IMG/VR virus record: IMGVR_UViG_3300025096_003504
Location: 1-41,431 of that record
Source: a virus
DNA length: 41,431 nucleotides
Strand: one strand, 5' to 3'
Part shown: piece by piece, positions 34,343 to 40,796 of the stretch
How the letters are laid out: each line of letters opens with the position of its first letter
How positions within the stretch are numbered: the stretch's first letter is position 1
Program-made: the position numbers and the translations under genes
The notes under the pieces: model-generated
Told to the model about the DNA's origin: nothing
Databases searched by the model: none
What the model saw: only the letters and a program-made list of their open reading frames with translations

Positions 34343-35032
34343 TTATATTTTTCCTTTATTCCATTCCAACTTAAACTTGTGATAACGAACCCTCATTTTG
34401 TTCAAATTGTTAACAACTTGTTTAGTGTTTAAGCCAGTTAACTCTCTCAAATAGAGATAAATTGCCTTTTTGTTAAAAATTTCAATATCATTAGAGTTTT
34501 CCAAAAGTATTTTTATTGCTTCTAATACTTTTCTTTCATTAGCTCTAAGATTTTCTTGACTCCAAAAATCAATTCGTTGTAAAAGATGAAGCCAGAATTC
34601 TTTTTCTTCTCTGTCGCGGATATATTTTTCTTCAGTAGTGACATAGACATGTTCTAAACTCTTCGACAAATCATCAAATTGAATTTCTCTTTTGTTTTTT
34701 TGTTGGTTCTTCTTAACTTTGTGAATAAACCAATTTTTTGTTATAACGCTGAAATATGAAAAGGCTTTTGATCCTTTGGAGGAATCATATTTGTCCAAAA
34801 TTGTTGTTAACCATATTTTGCATTCTTCTCGTAAGAGATCTATATTGGGAAGAGTAGAAAATTTATATGTATAAACAATCTTGTCCACCATTTCGTTAAA
34901 CGCGGGCTGTATAAAAACTATATATAATTCCGTTCTTTCGCTTAAGTTACTAGATTGGGCATAACGAATTATTGCCTCTTCATGCACTTTTGTAAAATAA
35001 TATTTTTTTGATTTACCCTTCTTCTTTTTCAT
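34343..35032 (-). CDS. gp55: Late-transcription sigma factor, T4 gp55-like
   Basis: The 229-aa protein carries KYDSSKGSKAFSYFSVITKN followed by WFIHKVKK (about 81-108), the sigma region-2-like core that marks gp55: in T4, gp55 directs host RNA polymerase to late promoters (TATAAATA) with the help of gp33 and the sliding clamp. A basic N-terminus (KKKKGKSKK) and a C-terminal helical part follow the family; T4 gp55 is 185 aa, so this copy is somewhat longer. A start at 35068 is possible but has no ribosome site; the ATG at 35032 is preceded by GAGGAGGG at ideal spacing and is preferred. It overlaps the end of the membrane-protein gene by 20 bases. Family call good, motif-based. Confidence 0.77.
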   Translation of the reverse strand: MKKKKGKSKKYYFTKVHEEAIIRYAQSSNLSERTELYIVFIQPAFNEMVDKIVYTYKFSTLPNIDLLREECKIWLTTILDKYDSSKGSKAFSYFSVITKNWFIHKVKKNQQKNKREIQFDDLSKSLEHVYVTTEEKYIRDREEKEFWLHLLQRIDFWSQENLRANERKVLEAIKILLENSNDIEIFNKKAIYLYLRELTGLNTKQVVNNLNKMRVRYHKFKLEWNKGKI

Positions 35033-35330
35033 CTTCACCCTCCTCAACCAAATATTCTGTTTCTTCATCAGTTAAAATGTACATTTCACCATAATTTTTA
35101 ATTTCCTCTACGACTTGTCGAGAGTGTTGAACTAAATGCTCTAAAACTGGTTCGCCATAAAACGTTTCTAGTTCATATATTGCATTAAGGTGGTTTGAAA
35201 AATTATCAAGAATATTTAATAAATCATCGCTATTTTCAGAAATAAAAAGTAATTTTGTTAATATACCTTTAATATACCATAGCAATAATAGATTAATTAC
35301 TACAGACAATGTTAGAAAAAAATAAATCAT
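35013..35330 (-). CDS. Small membrane-anchored protein, unknown function
   Basis: The 105-aa protein begins with a single hydrophobic helix (FFLTLSVVINLLLLWYI, about 4-20), likely a membrane anchor. A helical middle follows (NILDNFSNHLNAIYELETFY), and the tail is very acidic (EYLVEEGEDEKEEG). I recall similar small proteins near the late-sigma gene of marine T4-like phages but know no function. It starts with a 4-base ATGA overlap with the zinc-ribbon gene and its end contains the ribosome site of the gp55-like gene, so the three are probably co-translated. Confidence 0.75.
   Translation of the reverse strand: MIYFFLTLSVVINLLLLWYIKGILTKLLFISENSDDLLNILDNFSNHLNAIYELETFYGEPVLEHLVQHSRQVVEEIKNYGEMYILTDEETEYLVEEGEDEKEEG
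35033..35045 (-). promoter_or_regulatory. Ribosome site deciding the gp55-like start
   Basis: GAGGAGGG (35045-35038) lies 5 bases before the ATG at 35032, inside the end of the upstream gene. It is the strongest Shine-Dalgarno in the area and argues against the longer ATG start at 35068. Confidence 0.7.
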
Positions 35331-35584
35331 GGTTTATATTCTTTTAACCTCAACTTTTCTTTTTCTTTTTTAACTTCCTCTTTAGTTTCTTCAATGTGAG
35401 TTTTTACAACTTCACCAACTTTTTTTTCCTTTTTCAACTTCTTCAAGTTTACAGGAAATAGGGGCAGTTTTCTTAAACAATCTTTTTCCCCACATTTTTC
35501 ACACACATCTATAACTTCTCTCATTAAATGGCGAGCCATAAACATCTCTTCGCAAGATTCACACTTATAAAGATATTTAGGCAT
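35327..35584 (-). CDS. FmdB-type zinc-ribbon protein
   Basis: The 85-aa protein starts MPKYLYKCESC and has two cysteine pairs, C8/C11 and C28/C31, which form the single zinc ribbon of the FmdB family (putative regulatory proteins). The C-terminal half is a Lys/Glu-rich tail (VKKEKEKLRLKEY), probably helical or disordered. Such ribbons often bind nucleic acid or proteins of the transcription machinery; here the gene lies two genes before the gp55-like sigma factor, which fits a regulatory role, but this is inference. The start is two bases after the stop of the 70-aa gene. Confidence 0.75.
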   Translation of the reverse strand: MPKYLYKCESCEEMFMARHLMREVIDVCEKCGEKDCLRKLPLFPVNLKKLKKEKKVGEVVKTHIEETKEEVKKEKEKLRLKEYKP

Positions 35585-35586
35585 TA

Positions 35587-35799
35587 TTAAAAGTCTTCTT
35601 CTCTGGGCATAATTTTTTCTTTTTCTTCTTCTTCCTTTTCGGCAAAACGAAGCACTGGTGGGTTTTTTATAACTAAAACTCCTTCAGCATCCACAGACAA
35701 ATCGAACTCCCTCAACATTTCAACTATATCACTTTGTTCCATAAGCGATTTTTGTAATGCCATCATTAAGGCTCCCATTGCTTGATTAGATAATTTCAT
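35587..35799 (-). CDS. Small conserved-looking phage protein, unknown function
   Basis: The 70-aa protein (MKLSNQAMGALMMALQKSLM...) has an amphipathic helical N-terminus, a short beta part (GVLVIKNPPVLRF), and an acidic tail (EKEEEEKEK). The first two parts resemble small proteins I recall from T4-like cyanophages; no function is known to me. A strong ribosome site (AAGGAG) lies just before the ATG. It follows the fucose-synthase-like gene by one base and precedes the zinc ribbon, so it is the boundary between the sugar block and the transcription-related genes. Confidence 0.75.
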   Translation of the reverse strand: MKLSNQAMGALMMALQKSLMEQSDIVEMLREFDLSVDAEGVLVIKNPPVLRFAEKEEEEKEKIMPREEDF

Positions 35800-35800
35800 A

Positions 35801-36733
35801 TTATTTCTCCTTTTTTCCTCTAATGTTTGGGTAATTAGCTACAAACCAATCACAAGTCTTTTGTAAAGATTCTTCAAATTCTGTATATTTTTCTTTTTCC
35901 CATCCTAAAGACAACAATTTTGAATTATCAGATGGTTTTCTGTATTGTCCCATAGGTTTTGTTGTATCCCAAATTATTTCATTTTCGTAACCAATCATTT
36001 CTGCTATAGTTTCTGCTACATATTTGATAGAATATTCTCCTGTATTTCCAATATTAATTGTTGAAGCATCATCATAATTTTCTAACAAAAACAGAATTAT
36101 TTTTGCTGCGTCACCGACATAAGTAAACTCTCTTAATGGTTCTCCATTGCCCCATAGAACGACATTTTCGCTATTCTGCTTTCCTTCATATATTTTTCTA
36201 ATAATCGCTGGGATGACATGAGAGTTTTCTAAATCAAAATTATCATTCTCGCCAAACATATTATTAGGAGTGGCTGTGATAAAATTGCAATCATACTGTT
36301 GTCGATATGTTTTAGTTTGAATGTCTAACATTCTTTTAGCATATGCATACCCATAATTTGAGAAATGCGGAGGTCCAGAATGAATTTGCTCTTCAGTCAA
36401 AGGATAAGTAGCTTCAGCTGGATATATACATGTACTCAGGAGTGATAACGCCTTTTTAACATTAAACTTTCTAGCCATCTCCAAAACATTAGTATTTATC
36501 ATTATGTTGTCGTGATAAAAAGATCCTAAATTATTCATATTAACTTTTACCCCGCCGACGCGGGCAGCCCCATGAATAACATATTCTGGATTATAAAACC
36601 TAAACAAAGATTCACACTCAGCTTGAGATTTTAAATCGCAATCTTTGGAAGAAATATACGTAGCTTCTGGCAAAATCTTTTTAATTGCTTTGCCAACCAT
36701 TCCGGTGCCGCCTGTAACAAGAACGTTATTCAT
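35801..36733 (-). CDS. fcl: GDP-L-fucose synthase-like epimerase/reductase
   Basis: The 310-aa protein is an extended SDR of the GDP-L-fucose synthase type, which turns GDP-4-keto-6-deoxy-D-mannose into GDP-L-fucose with NADPH. The Rossmann motif GGTGMVG is at 8-14. The catalytic set is present: S100 with C102 in STCIYP, Y129 and K133 in YAYAK, and H172 in NSHVIPAI, with C and H being the epimerase acid/base pair of this family. Its length (310) fits the E. coli enzyme (321). It begins with an ATGA overlap with the HAD gene. The partner GMD (GDP-mannose dehydratase) is not in the window, so substrate may come from the host or elsewhere in the phage. A related GDP-sugar specificity is possible. 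Confidence 0.82.
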   Translation of the reverse strand: MNNVLVTGGTGMVGKAIKKILPEATYISSKDCDLKSQAECESLFRFYNPEYVIHGAARVGGVKVNMNNLGSFYHDNIMINTNVLEMARKFNVKKALSLLSTCIYPAEATYPLTEEQIHSGPPHFSNYGYAYAKRMLDIQTKTYRQQYDCNFITATPNNMFGENDNFDLENSHVIPAIIRKIYEGKQNSENVVLWGNGEPLREFTYVGDAAKIILFLLENYDDASTINIGNTGEYSIKYVAETIAEMIGYENEIIWDTTKPMGQYRKPSDNSKLLSLGWEKEKYTEFEESLQKTCDWFVANYPNIRGKKEK

Positions 36734-37062
36734 GCTATAAACCCATTGAAATAGTTATTAGAATTTATATTTTTGTCATCAATGAAAAGATCATAATAAG
36801 GTTTACCTAGCTTAAGATCGTGATGTTTAGCGCCCCATTCTTTTAATTGTTTTTCTGTCAATTCTCGCCAATCTATTCCTGTTAAACTTCCACGAGCAGT
36901 CCAATAAACTATTGTATGCCCTTCGTCATATAAATTGTTTATTTTGTTGATCCTTTCCATCATTGGGACAGCCTTATTATAATCTCTAGATTCTTCAGGT
37001 GTGTTGCATATTGTTTCGTCTATGTCAACATATATGACCATTGTATCAGATTTATTAGACAA
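36730..37062 (-). CDS. Small HAD-family phosphatase of the capsule-biosynthesis type
   Basis: The 110-aa protein has HAD motif I at 13-17 (DIDET: nucleophile D13, D15), T55 in YWTARGS as motif II, a Lys at 84/87 and the acidic pair D95-D96 in LFIDDKN as motifs III and IV. It is a minimal HAD core without a cap and is likely a sugar-phosphate phosphatase. The start is a TTG at 37062, chosen because AGGGAGA lies 6 bases upstream; the next in-frame ATG (37041) is too far from any ribosome site. It follows the cupin by two bases and overlaps the fucose-synthase-like gene by ATGA. The substrate is unknown. Confidence 0.77.
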   Translation of the reverse strand: MSNKSDTMVIYVDIDETICNTPEESRDYNKAVPMMERINKINNLYDEGHTIVYWTARGSLTGIDWRELTEKQLKEWGAKHHDLKLGKPYYDLFIDDKNINSNNYFNGFIA

Positions 37063-37076
37063 TTTTAATCTCCCTT
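37063..37076 (-). promoter_or_regulatory. Ribosome site supporting a TTG start
   Basis: AAGGGAGA (37076-37069) precedes the TTG at 37062 by 6 bases. The nearest ATG in frame is 21 bases further on and has no ribosome site of its own. Confidence 0.6.
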
Positions 37077-37433
37077 TTGAAGTCTATGGCTATCGCTATC
37101 AAAATGTTCTGTAGAGAACTCAAATAGTTCTGAATCTTCCAACGCAATCATTTGATGTCTTAGTCCTGTATATATGTAAAAATTTTCACCTGCATTGAGA
37201 ACTAATTCTTCAGCTTTTTCTATGTCATCCTGATCTGAATATTTGACAAGAAGTTTACCAGATTGTAAATAAAAAACCTCATCTTTTAATTCGTGAAAAT
37301 GCCATGAACATCTTTTTCCTTTGTTAAAAAATAAGAGCTTTCCACAATATTCAGGCTTGTTTACAATCCACCTTTCATATCCCCACCCCTTTTCAACAAA
37401 CTTCATTTCTGGAGTTTTATTCAATCCTGACAT
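37065..37433 (-). CDS. Cupin-fold protein, probable sugar-metabolism enzyme
   Basis: The 122-aa protein is a single-domain cupin. Motif 1 (CSWHFHELKDEVFYLQSG, 42-59) has the metal ligands H45, H47 and E52; motif 2 (GENFYIYTGLRHQM, 82-95) supplies H93. Small cupins in sugar clusters are often mannose-6-phosphate-isomerase-like proteins or sugar-nucleotide isomerases; the wording here (KGWGYERWIVN near the start) is like the mannose-6-phosphate-isomerase-related group. It overlaps the methyltransferase gene by 13 bases, with a GGGAG ribosome site in that gene. Metal binding is well supported; the reaction is not. Confidence 0.78.
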   Translation of the reverse strand: MSGLNKTPEMKFVEKGWGYERWIVNKPEYCGKLLFFNKGKRCSWHFHELKDEVFYLQSGKLLVKYSDQDDIEKAEELVLNAGENFYIYTGLRHQMIALEDSELFEFSTEHFDSDSHRLQKGD

Positions 37434-38110
37434 TTCTTTCTCCCATAAGCCAATAACATTTTTTCTTTTGAGAATCGAATTAGCTTCCTATCCTTCGTAT
37501 TTCTCTGATCTCGATCTTTCCATTTCAAAAAATCAGGCAACAAAGAAACTACTTTTGGTACTATCTCTAACCATGGTTTGTTCCACACAAAAGGAAGCTG
37601 ATAAAACAACTCGCAATCAGCATCTTCAAAATCATTAATTAACATGGCGTCTCTGAGAGATTTTCTTGTAAAAGGTTTAACATGAGTGTAATCATCCCAA
37701 AAATATTCATGTTGGCTTTTCCAATCTGGTGTCAAGGCTACGAACAAGCCTCCTGGCTTAAGCACTCTTAATGCATTTTTTAAAAAGTTCTCTGTATTAA
37801 AAACATGCTCCAATACTGATTTGCTGTATACAAAGTCAAAAGAATTATCAGGATAAGGAATGTCTTCGTTTTCCAAATTGCATTCTCTAAAATCAAAATC
37901 CACTCCTTCGACACGTAAATCCACTCCGTAACATTCCAAACCGTTTTCAGCAAAGTATTTTAGATTTGTACCTTTGTTACATCCAATGTCTAATATCTTT
38001 AAAGAGTCTCCTCCATCCTTAAAAAAACGATTATATATGTAATCGCAAAATTGTTTTGGATATGTGTTGTTCTCATCCTGTGGGTATATTATTTCAGTGT
38101 ATTTTGTCAT
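37421..38110 (-). CDS. SAM-dependent methyltransferase (class I, type 11)
   Basis: The 229-aa protein has the class I SAM-binding motif ILDIGCNKGTN (39-49), an acidic end of strand 2 (YGVDLR), the post-I and IV elements (SFDFVYSKSVLEHV) and VLKPGGLFVALTPDW. This is the methyltransferase-11 pattern. In a sugar cluster it most likely methylates a sugar or sugar nucleotide; the C-terminal part (FVWNKPWLEIVPKV) is unassigned. It follows the SDR gene by one base with AAAGG upstream. The acceptor cannot be read from the sequence. Confidence 0.83.
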   Translation of the reverse strand: MTKYTEIIYPQDENNTYPKQFCDYIYNRFFKDGGDSLKILDIGCNKGTNLKYFAENGLECYGVDLRVEGVDFDFRECNLENEDIPYPDNSFDFVYSKSVLEHVFNTENFLKNALRVLKPGGLFVALTPDWKSQHEYFWDDYTHVKPFTRKSLRDAMLINDFEDADCELFYQLPFVWNKPWLEIVPKVVSLLPDFLKWKDRDQRNTKDRKLIRFSKEKMLLAYGRKKCQD

Positions 38111-38111
38111 T

Positions 38112-38834
38112 TTATAATCCTTTTATTAGCCATCCGCCGTCTACGTAAATGTCTTGCCCTGTTATATAACTGGAAGCATCAGACGCCAAGAATACAGTAA
38201 TTCCAATTAAATCTGATGGCTTTCCCCATCTTTGTAGAACAGTTTTATTTTTTCTTTCTTCATAAGTTTTTGGGTCTGACCAGCTTTTTTTTGTCATATT
38301 TGTTTTCATATAACCAGGCCCGACATTATTAACTCTTATATTGTGTTTTCCTAGATCATAAGCTAAAGATTTTGTAAGTTGTTTTAGGCCGCCTTTCATA
38401 GTGATATAAGCAGGGTTATCTGGAAAAGCAAGCTCAGAATTCAAACTTGTTATATTGATAATGGAACCATTTGATTTTTTCTTCATTTCCTCTGCAACCA
38501 TTTTACTTAAAATATATGGCGCTTTCAAGTCAACATTGTAAGTTTTTTCCCAAACTTCATCAGAGTACCCGCCATAAGTCACTCCAGCATTGTTAACTAA
38601 TATATCAATTGTACCATACTTACTGACAATATATTCAATTATTTTTTCTAAACTTTCTTTATTTGTTATATCGCATTCTATAAAATTATCATTATTCTCG
38701 CCAGGTTTAATATCTAAATTAAATACAACAGCTCCGTAATCTCTAAACCCGTTTGCTATTGCGGCGCCATTTCCGCCACTAGCTCCAGTTACAATAGCAA
38801 CTTTATCTTCTAATGAGAATATATTATCAATCAT
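38112..38834 (-). CDS. Short-chain dehydrogenase/reductase, NAD-type
   Basis: The 240-aa classical SDR has TGASGGNG (16-23), NNAG (81-84), S130, Y143 and K147 (YITMK) as catalytic residues, and VNNVGPGYMKTNM after them. An Asp at the end of strand 2 (NLDIKPG, D41) suggests NAD(H) rather than NADP(H). It overlaps the VOC gene by ATGA. With the second SDR and the NeuB/NeuA genes, it probably acts on the nonulosonic-acid-like sugar or its precursor, for example by oxidising or reducing a ring carbon, but the substrate is unknown. Confidence 0.85.
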   Translation of the reverse strand: MIDNIFSLEDKVAIVTGASGGNGAAIANGFRDYGAVVFNLDIKPGENNDNFIECDITNKESLEKIIEYIVSKYGTIDILVNNAGVTYGGYSDEVWEKTYNVDLKAPYILSKMVAEEMKKKSNGSIINITSLNSELAFPDNPAYITMKGGLKQLTKSLAYDLGKHNIRVNNVGPGYMKTNMTKKSWSDPKTYEERKNKTVLQRWGKPSDLIGITVFLASDASSYITGQDIYVDGGWLIKGL

Positions 38835-39262
38835 AATTCTTCTACTATCTCAACTAAGGAGCCATCTGGATCTTTGCAAAATGTTACTTTTGCAAAACCA
38901 TCAGGAGAATGTTGTGGTGGACTATTAAAACTTACATCGTTCTGTTTTAGAAGTTCATAAGTCTCGTCTAAATTTTCAACTGTTAAGGCTATATGTGAGC
39001 AGCCAATTTGTGTAATCTTTCTTGTCATGTCTGGTTCTTCAGGATGAGAATCGTAATGTAATAACTCAACCATATCACCATTTTCCAATGACATTTTTAC
39101 AGTTCTGACGACTACATCTTTTAAGTCTGAAAAATTATTAATATATTCTCCAGATTCAATCATATCCTTCTTCACTTCAAAACCCAATAAGTCTCTATAA
39201 AACTTTAGAGACTCTTCCATATTGCTAACCACAATTCCAGTATGTCTTACGTTCAATACCAT
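38831..39262 (-). CDS. VOC (glyoxalase-fold) protein
   Basis: The 143-aa protein has two beta-alpha-beta-beta-beta units of the vicinal-oxygen-chelate fold. The four expected metal ligands are visible: H7 (RHTGIVV), E66 (MVELLHY), H90 (CSHIALTV) and E139 (LVEIVEEL). The family includes glyoxalase I, epimerases and dioxygenases. Its place between two SDR genes, sharing TAATG with one and ATGA with the other, suggests that it works with them on one substrate, perhaps as an epimerase or isomerase of a keto-sugar. Fold and metal site are well supported; the reaction is inference. Confidence 0.82.
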   Translation of the reverse strand: MVLNVRHTGIVVSNMEESLKFYRDLLGFEVKKDMIESGEYINNFSDLKDVVVRTVKMSLENGDMVELLHYDSHPEEPDMTRKITQIGCSHIALTVENLDETYELLKQNDVSFNSPPQHSPDGFAKVTFCKDPDGSLVEIVEEL

Positions 39263-39960
39263 TATCTTATTACCATCCTGTTCATTCGAACTTCTTCTGC
39301 AATCATTCCTGAATCGAAAGATATCGTGTGAACTATAAATCTAGCTACTTCTTCCGGATCTAAGAAAGTACTAAAGTCTTGTCTCTTGTCATGTCTAGCC
39401 ATTTCTGTTTGCGTTGAACCAGGAGAAAAACAAAATGCGCGAACATTATATTCTTTTAGTTCTTGAAACAAAGAACGAGTCAATCCCAAAAGCGCATGTT
39501 TTGTAGAACAATATATACCTGTCTCTCCAGAACCATTGTAAGCAGATGAAGAGGCAATATTAATTATACGACCCCACTTTTGCTCTTTCATGTTTCTGGC
39601 AAAATGTTGAGAGAGGATAAACGGGGCTCTGACATTTAGTGCAAAACTCTGATCATAATCGCCAATACTAGATTCTAATATTGATTTTATTTTAAAGACT
39701 CCTGCACAATTGATGAGTATATCTGCATTTCCTACTTCACGTACAGATTGTTCCATTAAATTTTCCAAAAAGGAATCTGAAGTCAGGTCTCCTGCCAAAC
39801 AGTATGAGTCGGTTTCCTGTGCTACGCTCTTTAGTTTTTCTTCGTCGCGACCGGTTAACACTAATCTGCAACCAGCCCGATGCAACAAAATTGCTATTTC
39901 TTTTCCAATGCCGCCAGTTGCTCCAGTGACTAAAGCAACTTTGCCATTTAGACAGCTCAT
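39262..39960 (-). CDS. Short-chain dehydrogenase/reductase, NADP-type
   Basis: This second classical SDR (232 aa) shows TGATGGIG (12-19), NCAG (84-87), a catalytic serine in ASSSA (about 137-138), and Y150 with K154 (YCSTK). Arg38 after strand 2 (LTGRDE) favours NADP(H), in contrast to the other SDR of the cluster. It ends with RMNRMVIR, a C-terminus I do not recognise. Its start is in TAATG overlap with the NeuB stop and its stop in TAATG overlap with the VOC gene. A paired oxidise/reduce scheme with the other SDR, giving net epimerisation, is an attractive inference. Confidence 0.84.
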   Translation of the reverse strand: MSCLNGKVALVTGATGGIGKEIAILLHRAGCRLVLTGRDEEKLKSVAQETDSYCLAGDLTSDSFLENLMEQSVREVGNADILINCAGVFKIKSILESSIGDYDQSFALNVRAPFILSQHFARNMKEQKWGRIINIASSSAYNGSGETGIYCSTKHALLGLTRSLFQELKEYNVRAFCFSPGSTQTEMARHDKRQDFSTFLDPEEVARFIVHTISFDSGMIAEEVRMNRMVIR

Positions 39961-40796
39961 TATAAAGTGTCCACTTTCCTAAGCTTTAAAGCTATAGCTT
40001 TCTCGCTATCATATACAACTTTTTCACTGCTTCCCAAAGACTTCTCAATATCTCTGATATATTTAACAAGCTTGCTTAAACCTCCAAGCTCCAAAGAGGC
40101 TGATTGATCGGAGCCGTACATAGCACGATCCAAAGTAATGTGTCTTTCAACTGAAGTGGCTCCCAAAGCAGCAGCTGCACAGCTAACTATAACTCCAGAT
40201 TCATGACCACTGTATCCAACATCGCATTTAAATGTGTCTTTTAGAGTTTTCATAACTCTTAGATTGGCATCCTCAACTTGCATTGGATAAGTACTATTGC
40301 AGTGCATAAGTTCATATGAACATCCAGCAGCTTCAAAAATTTTCACAGCCTTTTCAATTTGTTCCATAGTACTCATTCCAGTGGATATAAAAGTGTGCTT
40401 TCCTTCTTCTGCTATCATCTCTAATATTTGACGATCAGTAAGCATTGCCGAAGCAACCTTATTATATTTTAAATTATATTGTCTCAAAAATAATTGACTT
40501 TCTACATCCCACGCCGAAGCAAACCACTCAATACCTTTCTTTTTGCAATGTGCATCAATTACATCATATTCTTTTCTTGCAAATTCTAAGCCTTGTTTTT
40601 GTTGTCTATTGGTTGTGCCCCATGGACTTTCTCGAGGGCGATCTAAATCTTCTGCAGAATATACCAAATCAATTGTTCGTTTTTGAAATTTAACCGCATC
40701 ACACCCTGCCCGGGCAGCGCCATTGATTAATTTCTTAACCAATTTTAAATCTCCATTATGATTAATCCCGATCTCAGCAATTACAAAAGTTTTCAC
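39960..40796 (-). CDS. neuB: NeuB-family nonulosonic acid synthase lacking the SAF domain
   Basis: The 278-aa protein is a TIM-barrel NeuB: AEIGINHNGD near the N-terminus, DAVKFQKR, STGMSTMEQ, GYSGHESG (metal ligand H198) and ERHITLDRAMYGSDQ (ligand H219), then SASLE. NeuB enzymes join a hexosamine-type aldose to phosphoenolpyruvate to make sialic, legionaminic or pseudaminic acids. Usual NeuB is about 345 aa with a C-terminal SAF/antifreeze-like domain; this one stops in the linker after the barrel. An ATG at 40808 is in frame, but GGAGG lies directly after it and 5 bases before GTG 40796, and GTGA then overlaps the NeuA stop, so GTG is the better start. The exact sugar is unknown. Confidence 0.85.
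   Translation of the reverse strand: MKTFVIAEIGINHNGDLKLVKKLINGAARAGCDAVKFQKRTIDLVYSAEDLDRPRESPWGTTNRQQKQGLEFARKEYDVIDAHCKKKGIEWFASAWDVESQLFLRQYNLKYNKVASAMLTDRQILEMIAEEGKHTFISTGMSTMEQIEKAVKIFEAAGCSYELMHCNSTYPMQVEDANLRVMKTLKDTFKCDVGYSGHESGVIVSCAAAALGATSVERHITLDRAMYGSDQSASLELGGLSKLVKYIRDIEKSLGSSEKVVYDSEKAIALKLRKVDTL

Noticed and set aside
35033-35068. Longer start for the gp55-like gene at 35068
   Set aside because: No ribosome site there, whereas a near-perfect one precedes the ATG at 35032.
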